Shown here: positions 1-10,900 of the stretch, in pieces
Position numbering within the stretch: the first letter of the stretch is position 1
How the letters are laid out: every line of letters starts with the position of its first letter
DNA from: Pedobacter cryoconitis
Lineage (GTDB): Bacteria > Bacteroidota > Bacteroidia > Sphingobacteriales > Sphingobacteriaceae
DNA length: 64,000 nucleotides
Direction of reading: 5' to 3'
NCBI RefSeq assembly: GCF_001590605.1
Contig: NZ_CP014504.1
Location: 3,534,001 to 3,598,000, forward strand
Notes under the pieces: model-generated
What the model was told of the DNA's origin: nothing
What the model saw: the letters and a program-made list of their open reading frames with translations, nothing else
The model's database searches: none
Translations under genes and position numbers: made by a program

Positions 1-1
1 C

Positions 2-2176
2 AATGGGGGTAGCCAATATCAGCGTTATTTTATTTCAGCTGGATTTGACAAGAATTTGGCAGCATTAAAGGGGAATGATTTTGGCCGTATTACATTAAAT
101 GCAAATAATACATTTAGCTTACTTAAAAACCAGCTGTCCATAACTTCCCAAATTTATTATACTGAATCCAGTAGTAACCAGAACAATAACCAAGGATTAA
201 ATACAACAGCATATAATAAGCTATATCCCTATGCAAGATTAGCTGATAATAGTGGTAATCCTCTTCCTATTGCTTTTGACTACCGTGAAAGCTTCACTGA
301 TAATATTGGTAGTAAGGGATTACTGAATTGGGAATACAAACCCTTAGATGAACTAGAATTTGCAAATAACAAAACAAAAGTATCTGATTACCGCATAAAT
401 AGTAACATAAGTTATAAAATCGTTCCAGAATTGACTTTAGGTTTATATTACCAATATGGAAGAAATATTAGTTCAGGAAGAAATAATCAATCAGAAAACA
501 CCTATTACGCTAGAGACCTAATTAACTCATATACAATTGCAAATGTTGATGGTTCACTAACTAGACCAATACCTTTAGGTGGCATCCTTGATGTAAATAA
601 TATGGATGTAACCAGCCATAATGTTCGTGCTCAAGCAAACTATGATAAAAACTGGGGCATGCAGCATGTCTTAACTGCGATATTGGGTACTGAGTTATCT
701 GATAAACACATCCTAACAAATTCCTATCGTTTTTATGGTTATGATGATGAACATGCATCCAGTTTACCAGTGAATTATACTAGCAACTTTACTTCATTTG
801 TTAATCCATCAATTGCATACTTGAAAATTCCCAACAGAGACGGCCTGTCTGACATTAGTGATCGTTTCTTATCTTACTATGCAAACGCTTCGTACACATA
901 TAATAATAAGTACACAATTTCGGCTAGTGGACGTATAGACAGAAGCAATCTATTTGGAGTTAATACAAACCAAAAAGGTGTTCCACTTTATTCTGCTGGA
1001 CTTAGTTGGGATTTTGCCAGTGAAGATTTTTATAAAGCAAGTTGGTTACCATACTTAAAATTAAAATTGACTTATGGATATAACGGAAATATCAACAAGA
1101 ATTTGTCGGCTTATACAACAGCCAATTATTTTGGCGATAACTCATATAGATTACCTTATGCAATCATTCAAAACCCGCCTAATTCTGAGTTACGTTGGGA
1201 GCGTGTGCAAGTCACTAACATTGGGATTGATTTTGGCACAAAAAATGACGTTCTGAAAGGAACATTAGAGTATTTTCTTAAACGAGGCATAGATTTGATT
1301 GGAAATACTCCTTATGCGCCTCAAACTGGTATCAGCACATTTACTGGTAATACGGCAAATACGAAGGGTCAGGGTATTGATGTTAATATTAGCACTAAAA
1401 ACATCAACAGGAAAATTAAATGGAATACTGACTTTCTGTTTAGTTATATAGATGATAAAGTTACCCGCTATTTAGCAAAAAGTACAAATATCTATAACTA
1501 TTTAAACTCTTACAGCAATGTGCCTACAGAAGGCAGACCTCTTTTTGCAATTTATAGCTTTCGATCAGTGGGCCTAAATGCATCAACTGGAGATCCACAA
1601 GGGTATCTAAATGGTGAAGCAAGTACCGATTATTCGGGAATAATTGCAGCCGCAACATCAGAGAATTTGGTTTATCATGGTCCCGCGCGCCCGACTATCT
1701 ATGGAGCAGTCCGTAATACTTTTCGGTATAAATCCTTTTCAATTTCAGCCAACATTAGTTATCGTTTTGGGTATTATGTTAGAAGAGAATCCATAAATTT
1801 TGATAACATCCTTAATGGAAATGGTGGCCATTCAGATTATTATCTCCGGTGGCAAAAACCCGGTGATGAGTCTTCCACTCAAATTCCATCCCTACCTGTT
1901 TCAACTAACGCTAATCGGAATACTTTTTTCGCCTATTCATCAACTCTTGTTGAAAAGGGAGATCAAATACGCTTTCAGGATGTCAATATCAGTTATGATT
2001 TGTTTAAAGATGTATTGCCAAAGTTGCCTTTTTCACATGTACAGCTTTATATCTATGCGAATAATCTTGGAATTATATGGAAAGCGGCAAAATCAAATTT
2101 AGATCCAGATTTTCAAACACGTTATTCCTTACCACCTGTTAGAACGTATGCGGCAGGCATTAAAATAGATTTTTAA
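2..2176 (+). CDS. SusC/RagA-type TonB-dependent outer-membrane transporter, C-terminal part (5' end outside window)
   Basis: This is the beta-barrel part of a SusC-family transporter. Such proteins import oligomers through the outer membrane, powered by TonB, with a SusD lipoprotein as lid. The frame is open from the left edge, so the signal peptide, carboxypeptidase-like domain and plug are missing here. The first in-frame start-like codon (TTG at 56) is internal. About 725 residues of barrel are visible. They end in a short C-terminal strand finishing IKIDF, as usual for the family. A SusD gene follows after 17 bases. The sequence is clearly paralogous to the complete SusC on the minus strand of this window: both have a PPN-ELRWER block and a closely similar last 150 residues. 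The substrate cannot be told from sequence. Confidence 0.95.
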   Translation, partial: NGGSQYQRYFISAGFDKNLAALKGNDFGRITLNANNTFSLLKNQLSITSQIYYTESSSNQNNNQGLNTTAYNKLYPYARLADNSGNPLPIAFDYRESFTDNIGSKGLLNWEYKPLDELEFANNKTKVSDYRINSNISYKIVPELTLGLYYQYGRNISSGRNNQSENTYYARDLINSYTIANVDGSLTRPIPLGGILDVNNMDVTSHNVRAQANYDKNWGMQHVLTAILGTELSDKHILTNSYRFYGYDDEHASSLPVNYTSNFTSFVNPSIAYLKIPNRDGLSDISDRFLSYYANASYTYNNKYTISASGRIDRSNLFGVNTNQKGVPLYSAGLSWDFASEDFYKASWLPYLKLKLTYGYNGNINKNLSAYTTANYFGDNSYRLPYAIIQNPPNSELRWERVQVTNIGIDFGTKNDVLKGTLEYFLKRGIDLIGNTPYAPQTGISTFTGNTANTKGQGIDVNISTKNINRKIKWNTDFLFSYIDDKVTRYLAKSTNIYNYLNSYSNVPTEGRPLFAIYSFRSVGLNASTGDPQGYLNGEASTDYSGIIAAATSENLVYHGPARPTIYGAVRNTFRYKSFSISANISYRFGYYVRRESINFDNILNGNGGHSDYYLRWQKPGDESSTQIPSLPVSTNANRNTFFAYSSTLVEKGDQIRFQDVNISYDLFKDVLPKLPFSHVQLYIYANNLGIIWKAAKSNLDPDFQTRYSLPPVRTYAAGIKIDF

Positions 2177-2193
2177 TTTTTATTCAGAAGATT

Positions 2194-3570
2194 ATGAAAA
2201 GAAAAATATTAATTTTTACTTGTTTAGTCATGATTATAGTGGGTCTACAATCATGTAAAAAGGATTTTCTTGAAAAAAAACCAAATAAGGCATTACTTAT
2301 TCCTACTACCTTGGCGGATTTCCAGGCACTACTAGATTATCCTGATGTTATGAATATGGTTACTGGATTAAGTAATATAGCTAGCGATGACTTTTATAGA
2401 ATTGATGCCAATCTGCTAACACTTGAAGCGCCAGAACGCAATAGTTACTTATGGAATGTTGATATTTTTGAAGGTTCCTCGACTAAGGACTGGAATACTC
2501 CTTACCAGGCTATCTTTTATTCAAATGTCATTTTAGATGGGTTAAAAAAGTTAGACCGAAATGCTGCTAACATTCAAGAATTTGATAGAATAGAAGGAAG
2601 TGCTTTGTTTTTCAGAGCTTTGGCCTTATATCATTTAGCACAATTATTTGTTGAACAATATGATGAAAAAACAGCATCATCAGAATTGGGATTACCTATC
2701 CGATTAACTTCCGATGTAAATATTATTTCAGGCCGAGGTACCTTACAGCAAACTTATGATAGAATTTTGCAGGATTTTCAAGAAGCAGCATTACTTCTTC
2801 CTGAAAAAGGTTCGGCTCCTAATCGCCCCAACAAGTCAGCTGTTTTTGGTTATCTTTCTAGGGTTTTTTTAGTAATGGGAAATTATGTCAAGGCTTCTCA
2901 ATTCGCTACATCTTATCTCCAAATCAATAGAGAATTAATAGATTACAATACACTTAATGCAAGTGCGGCCCGTCCAATGCCTAATGCAAATATTAATTCC
3001 AATGTTGAAGTCCCACTTGTAATCTCTTTAAATGGTTATTCCTATAGTTCTTCAACCACAACTTACGTAAACCCGGTATTATATAATTTATATTCCGATA
3101 ACGATTTGCGTAAAACATGTTTTTTTGCAAATCGCGGAAATGGAAATTTTAGTTTTAAGGGTAGTTACCTTGCTTCGGCTACATCTTTTGGAGGACCTGC
3201 AACCGATGAAATGTATCTAACCAGAGCGGAATGTTTTGCCAGAGATAATAAATTAACGGAAGCGATGGATGATCTTAATACGTTGATGAAAAAACGATGG
3301 AAGAATACGGTTGCTTTTCCTGAGTTTAAAGCAACAGAGTTGAAAGAAGGCGTAAAGATTATATTAGCTGAAAGAAGAAAAGGATTATTAAACAGAGGTA
3401 TTCGTTGGGTAGATTTGAGGCGTTTAAATAAGGACCCAAATTATGCCGTTACTTTAAAGAGAACACTAAATTCTTCGAATTATATATTAGAACCAAATAG
3501 TAAAAGATATACTTTCCCTATTCCAAATGATGAGATAAATTCTAGCGGAATTGAACAGAACCCACGCTAA
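2194..3570 (+). CDS. SusD/RagB-family outer-membrane lipoprotein
   Basis: This 458-residue surface lipoprotein caps the SusC channel and binds the ligand. It has a lipoprotein signal with lipobox LQSC (Cys21), followed by KKDFLE, a typical SusD start. The TPR-rich helical fold (RagB/SusD) covers the rest, including a conserved late block LAERRKGLLNRGIRWVDLRR and a family-typical end with IPNDEINSSGIEQNPR. It lies 17 bases after susC and 72 bases before a thioredoxin-like gene, so the three probably form one operon. It is paralogous to the SusD at 6619-7980: both have the string LLIPTTLAD early and an ERNSY.W-DIFEG block. Confidence 0.95.
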   Translation: MKRKILIFTCLVMIIVGLQSCKKDFLEKKPNKALLIPTTLADFQALLDYPDVMNMVTGLSNIASDDFYRIDANLLTLEAPERNSYLWNVDIFEGSSTKDWNTPYQAIFYSNVILDGLKKLDRNAANIQEFDRIEGSALFFRALALYHLAQLFVEQYDEKTASSELGLPIRLTSDVNIISGRGTLQQTYDRILQDFQEAALLLPEKGSAPNRPNKSAVFGYLSRVFLVMGNYVKASQFATSYLQINRELIDYNTLNASAARPMPNANINSNVEVPLVISLNGYSYSSSTTTYVNPVLYNLYSDNDLRKTCFFANRGNGNFSFKGSYLASATSFGGPATDEMYLTRAECFARDNKLTEAMDDLNTLMKKRWKNTVAFPEFKATELKEGVKIILAERRKGLLNRGIRWVDLRRLNKDPNYAVTLKRTLNSSNYILEPNSKRYTFPIPNDEINSSGIEQNPR

Positions 3571-3642
3571 GAAATTAATAGTCAAAATTGTTAAAAAGAT
3601 CAATGCAGTTGTAAAAACGAACTAATAATCACTATATTTTTT

Positions 3643-5004
3643 ATGAAGGTAACCAACTATAAAAGTCGTCATAACCTATTACACTTTCGTGAAATAATTA
3701 AGCACTTATTCTTCTGCCTAGTTATAATGCTGAATGGAAGTCTTGGCATATTTGCACAAGAAAACAAAGCCATTGATATAACAACTAAAGGTATACAGAT
3801 TAGCCAACAGGTTCCAGATATAATCATTACCAACATTCATAACTACAAGACAAAAACGGCAAAGATTTCAGATTTCAAAGACAAACTGCTCATTATTGAC
3901 TTTTGGGCCACCTGGTGCAGTCCCTGTGTGGCCATGATCCCCAAAATGGACAGCTTGCAAAAGGCTTTTGGCAATAAGATTCAGTTCCTTTCTGCAACCT
4001 ATCAAAGTGAGAAAGAAGCTCTACCTTTCCTACATAAGTTTGAAAAGCAACAAAAAAAGCATTATGACCTGCCTGTCGTGTTTGGAGATAAAGAACTGCA
4101 TAAGTTGTTTCCTCACACAACTTTGCCACATTATGTTTGGGTTGACCAAAATGGAGAAGTCAAAGCCATCACAGAAGGAAAAGAAGTCACAGAAGATAAT
4201 ATAAGAAAGATGGTTTCAGGTAGTGCTGAAATGACTAAAAAAAGTGATTTTAAAATTGCTTATGATAAAAATAAGCCTTTCCTAATTAATGGTAATGGTG
4301 GTGACGGAACTGGTTTACTTTACCACTCCACTCTAACTAGGTACATAGAAGGCTTGGAACTAGCCGGAGATTTCACATTGGATAGCCTAAATGGACGAAA
4401 GATATCCATTAGAAATGCAAATTTAGCTTGGCTATATCAAGTAGCATTTTCTGAAAAGGGAGCAGTATTCAACGAAATGAATACAGTAATGGAGGTTGAT
4501 GATGTTTCAAAATTAACATCATCGTTGAGTGGCAAGGCTTATCGTGATTGGTTAAAAGCCGGCAATGGCTTTTGTTACGAACTTATTGTTCCAATGTCAA
4601 ATATGAGGGAAAGTAATAAAATTATGCAACAAGATCTCTCTAGGTATTTCAGGCAATATTCTGCCTCTATTGAAAATAGAGATGAAAACTGCCTTATACT
4701 AAAACGAACTTCCAGTATAGACAAGATAAAAAGCAAAGGTGGGAAAGCGAACATCGACTTAGATCGGTTTGGGTATCATCTAAATAATATAACAATCGGA
4801 AACCTCTTCTACAGATTGAACTTTACTCAAAGAACTCCACTTTTTTTAATTGATGAAACAGGCTACAATGGAAAAGTAGATTTAACAATTCTTGCAAGTT
4901 TACCTGATATTTCTGGTGTAAATAAAGAACTTGAAAAATACGACCTAAAAATAGAGGAAGCAAAGAGAAAAAGAAATATTTTAGTTATCAAAGACAACCT
5001 TTAA
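3643..5004 (+). CDS. TlpA-like thioredoxin-fold protein with DUF3738-like C-terminal region
   Basis: The protein has 453 residues. An N-terminal hydrophobic segment (about residues 20-40, ending FAQ) should export it to the periplasm. A TlpA/ResA-type thioredoxin domain follows at about residues 50-190, with active site W91-C92-S93-P94-C95 and a late cis-Pro type motif TTLPHY. Family knowledge suggests disulfide reduction or thiol exchange. The C-terminal 250 residues resemble the TIGR03435/DUF3738 family, with ETGYNGKVDL near the end. It follows susC-susD and is followed by a strong terminator. Its first 200 residues are very close to those of the protein at 11182-12558, while the C-terminal half has diverged. 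The role beside SusCD is unknown. Confidence 0.85.
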   Translation: MKVTNYKSRHNLLHFREIIKHLFFCLVIMLNGSLGIFAQENKAIDITTKGIQISQQVPDIIITNIHNYKTKTAKISDFKDKLLIIDFWATWCSPCVAMIPKMDSLQKAFGNKIQFLSATYQSEKEALPFLHKFEKQQKKHYDLPVVFGDKELHKLFPHTTLPHYVWVDQNGEVKAITEGKEVTEDNIRKMVSGSAEMTKKSDFKIAYDKNKPFLINGNGGDGTGLLYHSTLTRYIEGLELAGDFTLDSLNGRKISIRNANLAWLYQVAFSEKGAVFNEMNTVMEVDDVSKLTSSLSGKAYRDWLKAGNGFCYELIVPMSNMRESNKIMQQDLSRYFRQYSASIENRDENCLILKRTSSIDKIKSKGGKANIDLDRFGYHLNNITIGNLFYRLNFTQRTPLFLIDETGYNGKVDLTILASLPDISGVNKELEKYDLKIEEAKRKRNILVIKDNL

Positions 5005-5138
5005 GCTATTTAAAAACTAATGGCTGCTAACTAATAAATTCAATAGAAATGATGGAAAACTTTAAGGTAATAGAAACAAAGAGATGGAAAAGATAAATTT
5101 ATACCCACTTTCATAATACAGGTGAGCAAAAAATTATC

Positions 5139-5170
5139 GGAGGTTTGCCATCTGGCAAACCTCCATTTTT
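5139..5170 (+). terminator. Intrinsic terminator of the first SusCD/thioredoxin operon
   Basis: A 12-bp perfect stem (GGAGGTTTGCCA at 5139-5150 with its complement at 5153-5164) is followed by ATTTTT. It lies 135 bases after the thioredoxin-like gene. Confidence 0.85.
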
Positions 5171-5645
5171 GCATGAAACCGATCATAGAAAAACATCTTT
5201 ATTAATTTACCCTATGTGAAATAATTTCAATAACATTGTCAACATCTCGAATGTGGCCATCCCCCCGAACAGGGCAATGCTGCCCTAATAGCTTCCCTTA
5301 TACTGAATATATACTCCTACGATTTTGAAAAACACACTTTTTGTTAAGTCTATTAAAGCAAAATGAATTAAAATGGAGAGTAATAGAATAAATCTGAAAG
5401 AAGTTAAACTATCATCCATAAGTATATCCGTCTGGAAAAAGATCTTACAAATAAAATTAACAATTTCTCGCCAGTTTTATTAAACCTCCATTAACACAGG
5501 ATGATCGCTATTTTTGTTTCTTTTCACACCAAATCAAGGTTAGATTCCTCACATTAAACCCGTTTGAAATATTCCTAAGGTTTTCTTTTTTGCCTATAGT
5601 TTTATAGTCAATCGTCATCTAATTTTACATATCAGCTAATCAAAT
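5171..5645. other. Intergenic stretch without a recognisable gene
   Basis: About 475 AT-rich bases lie between the terminator and the MauE-like gene. I see no ORF of plausible composition, no RNA gene and no clear repeat. The promoter of the MauE-like gene should be in its last 150 bases, but no full TTTG/TAnnTTTG pair is obvious. Confidence 0.5.
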
Positions 5646-6116
5646 ATGAAAAAGGAAGATGTTTTAAAAGTCGCTGCCATACTCATTGCCTGCCTGCTTG
5701 CTTATGCAGCTATAAGTAAATTGGTAGATTATGAAAAGTCAAGTTGGGAAATGAGAAACCAGGTATTTCCAATTTGGGTAGCTTCCATACTTACGTGGTT
5801 GATACCGGCAGTTGAGTTGGCACTGGCGGTTCTACTAATTATCCAAATTACAAGAAAAAAAGCCCTATGGGCATCTTTGATTCTTTTGTCATTATTTACA
5901 GTTTATATTGGAGTAGTAATGACAGGTGTTTTTGGCAGAGTACCTTGTAGCTGCGGTGGTATTTTAAAAAACATGAGCTACGGAACACATCTAATTTTTA
6001 ATCTCTTTTTTGTATTACTCGCCTCATTGGGTCTTGCTGTTGACAACGGTTGGACAGGATATAACAGATTGTTAAACCTCAAAAAAAGAAAGGACTCCAT
6101 ACAAAGCAGTGTTTAG
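5646..6116 (+). CDS. MauE/DoxX-like four-helix membrane protein
   Basis: This 156-residue inner-membrane protein has four predicted membrane segments (about residues 7-25, 45-66, 75-97 and 115-135). The third and fourth are separated by VPCSCGGIL, the Cys-Xaa-Cys signature of the MauE/DoxX-like family. MauE was described in methylamine utilisation, where it is needed for disulfide formation in the amine dehydrogenase. Bacteroidota carry many MauE-like proteins beside TlpA-like thioredoxins and SusCD genes, so a redox partner for the two neighbouring thioredoxin-like proteins is a reasonable inference. It lies 136 bases before a small secreted protein gene. Confidence 0.8.
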   Translation: MKKEDVLKVAAILIACLLAYAAISKLVDYEKSSWEMRNQVFPIWVASILTWLIPAVELALAVLLIIQITRKKALWASLILLSLFTVYIGVVMTGVFGRVPCSCGGILKNMSYGTHLIFNLFFVLLASLGLAVDNGWTGYNRLLNLKKRKDSIQSSV

Positions 6117-6252
6117 ATCATACCGCAGAACCAGGGTTTTATCTGCAAAATGAAAAACTTAATAAATCATCCCGAAGACCTGAAGCCCAAGCGGTCCGAA
6201 AGAAAGAATCTATTGCACTAAAAATAAGGGTGTAATAACAATAATTTCAATT

Positions 6253-6564
6253 ATGGAAAAATTTAAAAATGCGCTTAAAAGCGTGAATAAATTCGGAATA
6301 TTAGCAATCGCACTTGTAGCGTTTGCAACAATGGCTTTCACACCTGCAAAAAATTTAGCAGTGAAAAAATGGGGTTATAATCCTTCTACCTCTCAATGGG
6401 TAGAAATCACGGGTTTAGAACAATCAGACAGAGAAAACACCAGAGATTACAAATGTACCTCAAGTTTAAACAATTGTTCGGCTGAATTTGATGCGTCCCA
6501 AAATCCTAATATCGATGCAAGTTCTCCACAAAATATAGTTCCAGGAACTTTTGCATTTGAATAA
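6253..6564 (+). CDS. Small exported protein, DUF6520-like
   Basis: This 103-residue protein has an N-terminal hydrophobic segment (residues about 15-32) and an AFTPA cleavage-like site. A short mature part follows, containing KKWGYNPSTSQWVEI and two cysteines (CTSSLNNC). This layout fits the small Bacteroidota family annotated as DUF6520, whose members often sit beside MauE-like genes. Its function is unknown. The two close cysteines would suit an interaction with the neighbouring thioredoxin or MauE-like proteins; that is inference only. Confidence 0.65.
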   Translation: MEKFKNALKSVNKFGILAIALVAFATMAFTPAKNLAVKKWGYNPSTSQWVEITGLEQSDRENTRDYKCTSSLNNCSAEFDASQNPNIDASSPQNIVPGTFAFE

Positions 6565-6569
6565 TTAAA

Positions 6570-6613
6570 AAAAGTCAAAGCCAAATATAAAAAGTATATG
6601 GCTTTGACTTTAA
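6570..6613. terminator. Bidirectional terminator between convergent operons
   Basis: The inverted repeat AAAGTCAAAGCCA (6571-6583) and its complement (6599-6611) have an A-run on the left and a T-rich run on the right. It can end both the DUF6520-like gene on the plus strand and the SusD gene on the minus strand. Confidence 0.75.
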
Positions 6614-6618
6614 ATTAT

Positions 6619-7980
6619 TTATTCTCTGGTATTTTGCTCAATTCCACTACCATCTATTTCATTTTGAGGTATTGGGAATGTATATTTTAAGCTTTGTGGT
6701 AAAATTATTATAGTTTGATTATTTAATTGTCTAACTAAAGTCTTTGCATACAAACTGTTTTGATTTAATTTCCTCAAATCCGTCCACCTTGTTCCCCTGC
6801 TAATTAATTCTTTTCTTCTCTCCATAAAAATAATTTCTAATGCTTGTTTTTGGGTAGAAGCAGTGTAAGAGATATACTTACCAGCTTTCCATCTTGTTTT
6901 CAAAAGTAGATTTAAGTCATCCATTGATCCGTTTAAATCGTTTTCCCACGCCTTACTCTCCGCTCTTATAAGATACATTTCATCTGTAGCCAAACCAGAA
7001 AATAAGTAGGCAGTGTTTGTATAAGTGCCTTTAAATGTGATATTTCCATTACCATAATCACGCAAAAAAATTAGACTTCTGAGGTCATCAACATGGTAGC
7101 TTTTTATTATCTCCGGATTAACATTCAACGATAAAGAAAATACGAAAGAGTACCCTTCCATAAATCTCTTATGGATAATTTCAACATTATTTGATGCTAT
7201 TGGTCTTGGTCTAGTGGGAATTAAAGTGTTAAAATCCATTAACTCAGGAGATTGTTTAATGCAATAATCTGAGGCTTCTAATGATTGTTTATGGTTTCCA
7301 ATTGAGTTATATATTCTTGCCAATAACGCCTTAACTGCAATTTTCCCCGGCCTTGTTAAAATAGCCTGTTTTAATGGGACAAGATTAAATGCTTCATTTA
7401 GATCAGCTATAATTTTTTGATAGCAACCGTGTAAATTTCCGCGGCCTGGCCGTTCGTTGACATCTGAACTAAGTTTCAAAGGTATTCCTAAAGTATTTGA
7501 TGCATCCACTTCATTATAGGGCTGAGCAAATTGTTGGGCTAATTCATAAAACGCAAAAGCCCTTACGAATAATGCACTACCTCTAATTATATTATATTCA
7601 CTTCTATTTGTGTTATTATTTTCAATTTTTTTTAGGCCATCCAGAACTACGTTTGCATAAAAAACCTGTCGATAAGCTAAATTCCAATCGAAAGATGGTT
7701 CACCCTCAAATATATCACTATTCCAGGTATATGAATTTCTCTCAGCTGGTGAATCAAAGGATATCAGAGTTTGGTAAGATAATTCATAGTCATCAGCTGA
7801 AATTGCATGTAACCCAATACCTGTATTTATAACATTATCATTATCAAGTAGCGCCTGCATATCCGCTAACGTAGTAGGAATTAATAATTTTTGATCAGGT
7901 TTTATCTCTAAAAAGTCCTTTTTGCATGAAATTAAATTCATTATTAGCAGAAGGATTAATATTAAATATATCTTTTTCAT
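6619..7980 (-). CDS. SusD/RagB-family outer-membrane lipoprotein (second copy)
   Basis: This 453-residue lipoprotein has its lipobox at residues 16-19 (LISC, Cys19), followed by KKDFLE. The RagB/SusD helical fold covers the rest, with the late block MERRKELISRGTRWTDLRK and the family-typical end IPQNEIDGSGIEQNTRE. It starts 10 bases after the SusC gene upstream, so the two are co-transcribed. It is paralogous to the SusD at 2194-3570. The two genes converge on the same terminator region. Confidence 0.95.
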   Translation of the reverse strand: MKKIYLILILLLIMNLISCKKDFLEIKPDQKLLIPTTLADMQALLDNDNVINTGIGLHAISADDYELSYQTLISFDSPAERNSYTWNSDIFEGEPSFDWNLAYRQVFYANVVLDGLKKIENNNTNRSEYNIIRGSALFVRAFAFYELAQQFAQPYNEVDASNTLGIPLKLSSDVNERPGRGNLHGCYQKIIADLNEAFNLVPLKQAILTRPGKIAVKALLARIYNSIGNHKQSLEASDYCIKQSPELMDFNTLIPTRPRPIASNNVEIIHKRFMEGYSFVFSLSLNVNPEIIKSYHVDDLRSLIFLRDYGNGNITFKGTYTNTAYLFSGLATDEMYLIRAESKAWENDLNGSMDDLNLLLKTRWKAGKYISYTASTQKQALEIIFMERRKELISRGTRWTDLRKLNQNSLYAKTLVRQLNNQTIIILPQSLKYTFPIPQNEIDGSGIEQNTRE

Positions 7981-7990
7981 AATTTATATT

Positions 7991-10900
7991 TTAAAAATCA
8001 ACTTTTAGTCCCACAGCTAAAGTGAATGGAGTGTTGCCAAATTGGTTTTCTGGATCTTTCACTCTATCGGTTGCTTTCCAGATGATACCGAGATTGGTAG
8101 CATACAAATAGATTAAGGCAGAATTAAATGGATATCGATTTTTTTTTGATTTTAACAAGTTGTAATCCAGACGCAAGTCTTGAAACCTGATGTTGTCCGC
8201 CTTTTCAACAAGAATTGTTGAAAAGGTATAAAGTGCATCACGATTGCCATTACTTCCAAGAGGAATTGATGGAATATTTGTAGTAGTTTCATCTCCGGGG
8301 TTTTTCCACCTTAATGCGTAGTCATTGCTATTTGAGTTTAAACCATAGGTGTTTCCATATCCTACTGAACTTCTTCTGAAATAATGTCCAAACTTAAAAC
8401 CAATATTAAAACTCAATGAGAAATCTTTGATAGAAAAGGTGTTGCGTAAAGCGCCAAAGGTTGTTGGCCTTAATGAGCCACTGAAAATCATGCTTTCAGT
8501 AGTTGTTCCATTTAATATGGCCAAATAATCATTGCTAATTTCTCCATTTAAAAACCCTTGTGGATCACCGGTTTCTGGATTTAATCCAGCCCAACTATAA
8601 CTATATAACGAAAATAATGGTCTTCCAGATAAAGGTAAAAAGCTTCCCGAACGTATATAATTATTTGCAGAAGAAGTCAATGCATAGCCTTTAACCTTTT
8701 CATTTAAGTGACTATAGAAGAAATCGGTACTCCATTTAATAAATCCAATTGTATTTTTGGTTGACAAATTTAGGTCAATTCCATTTGTTACCGTTGAGGC
8801 TACATTTCCCCTAAATAAACTAATGCCGGATGACGGCGGAAATGGGGTGTCACCAATAAGGTCTACACCTTTTTTATTGTAGTACTCAAGGCTACCACTT
8901 ATGCGATTGCCTTTGCTTGAAAAGTCAACCCCCATATTGAATATCTTAATTCTTTCCCACCTCAATTCCGGATTTGGCGGATTAATAATAGTTGCATATG
9001 GTAATTGATACAGGTTAACACCGGAAATTGAAGCAGTAGTATAAGCTGATACAGACTTGTTTACACTTCCATTATATCCGTAAGTTGCCCTGATTTTAAG
9101 TAACGGAATTAATTCACTAGAGTAAAAACTTTCATTATTTATATTCCAGCCAACTCCTGCCGACCAAAGTGGAACTCCTTTTTGGTTTGTTTTTACTCCG
9201 AAGAGATTACTCTGATCAATGCGGCCACTAGCTGAAATAGTATATCTTCGGTCGTATGAATATGAGGCATTTGCATAATAGGATCGAAAACGGTCATTAA
9301 ATATGCCAGTATTATCAATATTAGGAATCTGCGCTTTTCTTGAACTATCGTAATAAAATGGAAAGGTGTTAGTTACATAATTTACCACGCTATTGTTTGC
9401 GTGTTCAATATCATATCCATAATATCTATAAGTTCTACTGTCTGTTCTGGTATCACGTATCTCATAACCTCCTATTGCATTAATCTCGTGAATAGTATTG
9501 AAGGCTTTGGAATAATCAATCTGACCTCTTAGTGAATGATTTATTGAACTTTGTTCGTTCATATCTAAAATTCCACCAAGAGGTATCGGTCGTATAATAT
9601 TACTTCCGGTAATTTGGGTGTAACGATTAATCAAATCTCTTGTGAAATAGCTGTCTTGGCTTCTGAAATTTCTTCCTGTGGCTGAAATATCTGTGTACTG
9701 ATAAAGAATTGAAGCTGACAAACCCTGTAAAATGTTATACTTAAGGGCTGTACTTAACCTTATGTTTCTCCGTTTGGTGGTATTATCTGCAATATTTATT
9801 TCATCAAGCGGTGCATAATTCCAATCTAGCAAACCACTTTGGCTCGCTGAACTTATAAAAGAAGTATTGAAGTTTTTGACTAAAGGTAAAGCATTACCAT
9901 GTTCGTCTGATAATTGAGCATAAGGATAGATGTAACTTCCAGCTGTAGTACCGTTAATGATATCGCTAGGACCACCGTTATTATTTTTGGTGTTGTTATA
10001 AATAAAGTTCAAGGAATTATTAATTTCCAATTTGTTGTTAAAAAGATTAATGATATTACCTGCACTAATTGATGCTCTATTATAGTCGTTATGCTGTAAG
10101 TTTTCTTTGTTTCTGTCCAATCCCCCTGATACAAAAAAGGAATTATTTTTACCACCACCTCTCAAATTGAGTGAATATTGCTGATAAACACTTTTTTGAT
10201 ATATGTATTTATCTAGATCCTTTCGTATATCATTTTGTTTTAGCGCTTCTATTTCTGCATCAATTTGTGTTCCTAATGAGGGATTATTGCGTTTTTGCAA
10301 AAGAAGTTCTACAACGGGTGTTAATGGTTGATATCCTGTTGTGATAGTGGTGTTATAATAACCCTCACTAAAAAGACGCTTTTCAATATTAATGTAATCT
10401 GATGATAAAATCGTATTCCTAGCATATAAATCTGGAATAGCACCGATAGTAACATTTGAATTAAATGATATTTTTACTGGACTGTTCAGTTTACCTTTTT
10501 TGCTCGTAATCACAATCACACCATTACCGGCCCTTGCCCCCCAAATAGACGCTGCTGCTGCATCCTTCAATACCGTGATGCTTTCCACATCATTTGGATT
10601 AATATCTTGAAGATTACCATCAAAGGGAAAGTTGTCAATAACAATAAGGGGGTCGGCATTGCCAAAAATCGTGCTCTGCCCTCTGATACTAAGTTGGCTA
10701 TTGCCTGTCTTATTAAAAGAAAGTCCTGGGACTACATCTCTTAAGCGGTCAATTATGTTTGTACTAACACTTCTATCTATTAGTTTATTGTCAATCTGAA
10801 CAAAAGAACCTGTTGCTCTTTCCTTAGGCAAAACCTGATAACCAGTTGATACTACGACCTCCTGTAATGCATTTTCAGCCGGTACAAGTTCAATTAGAAG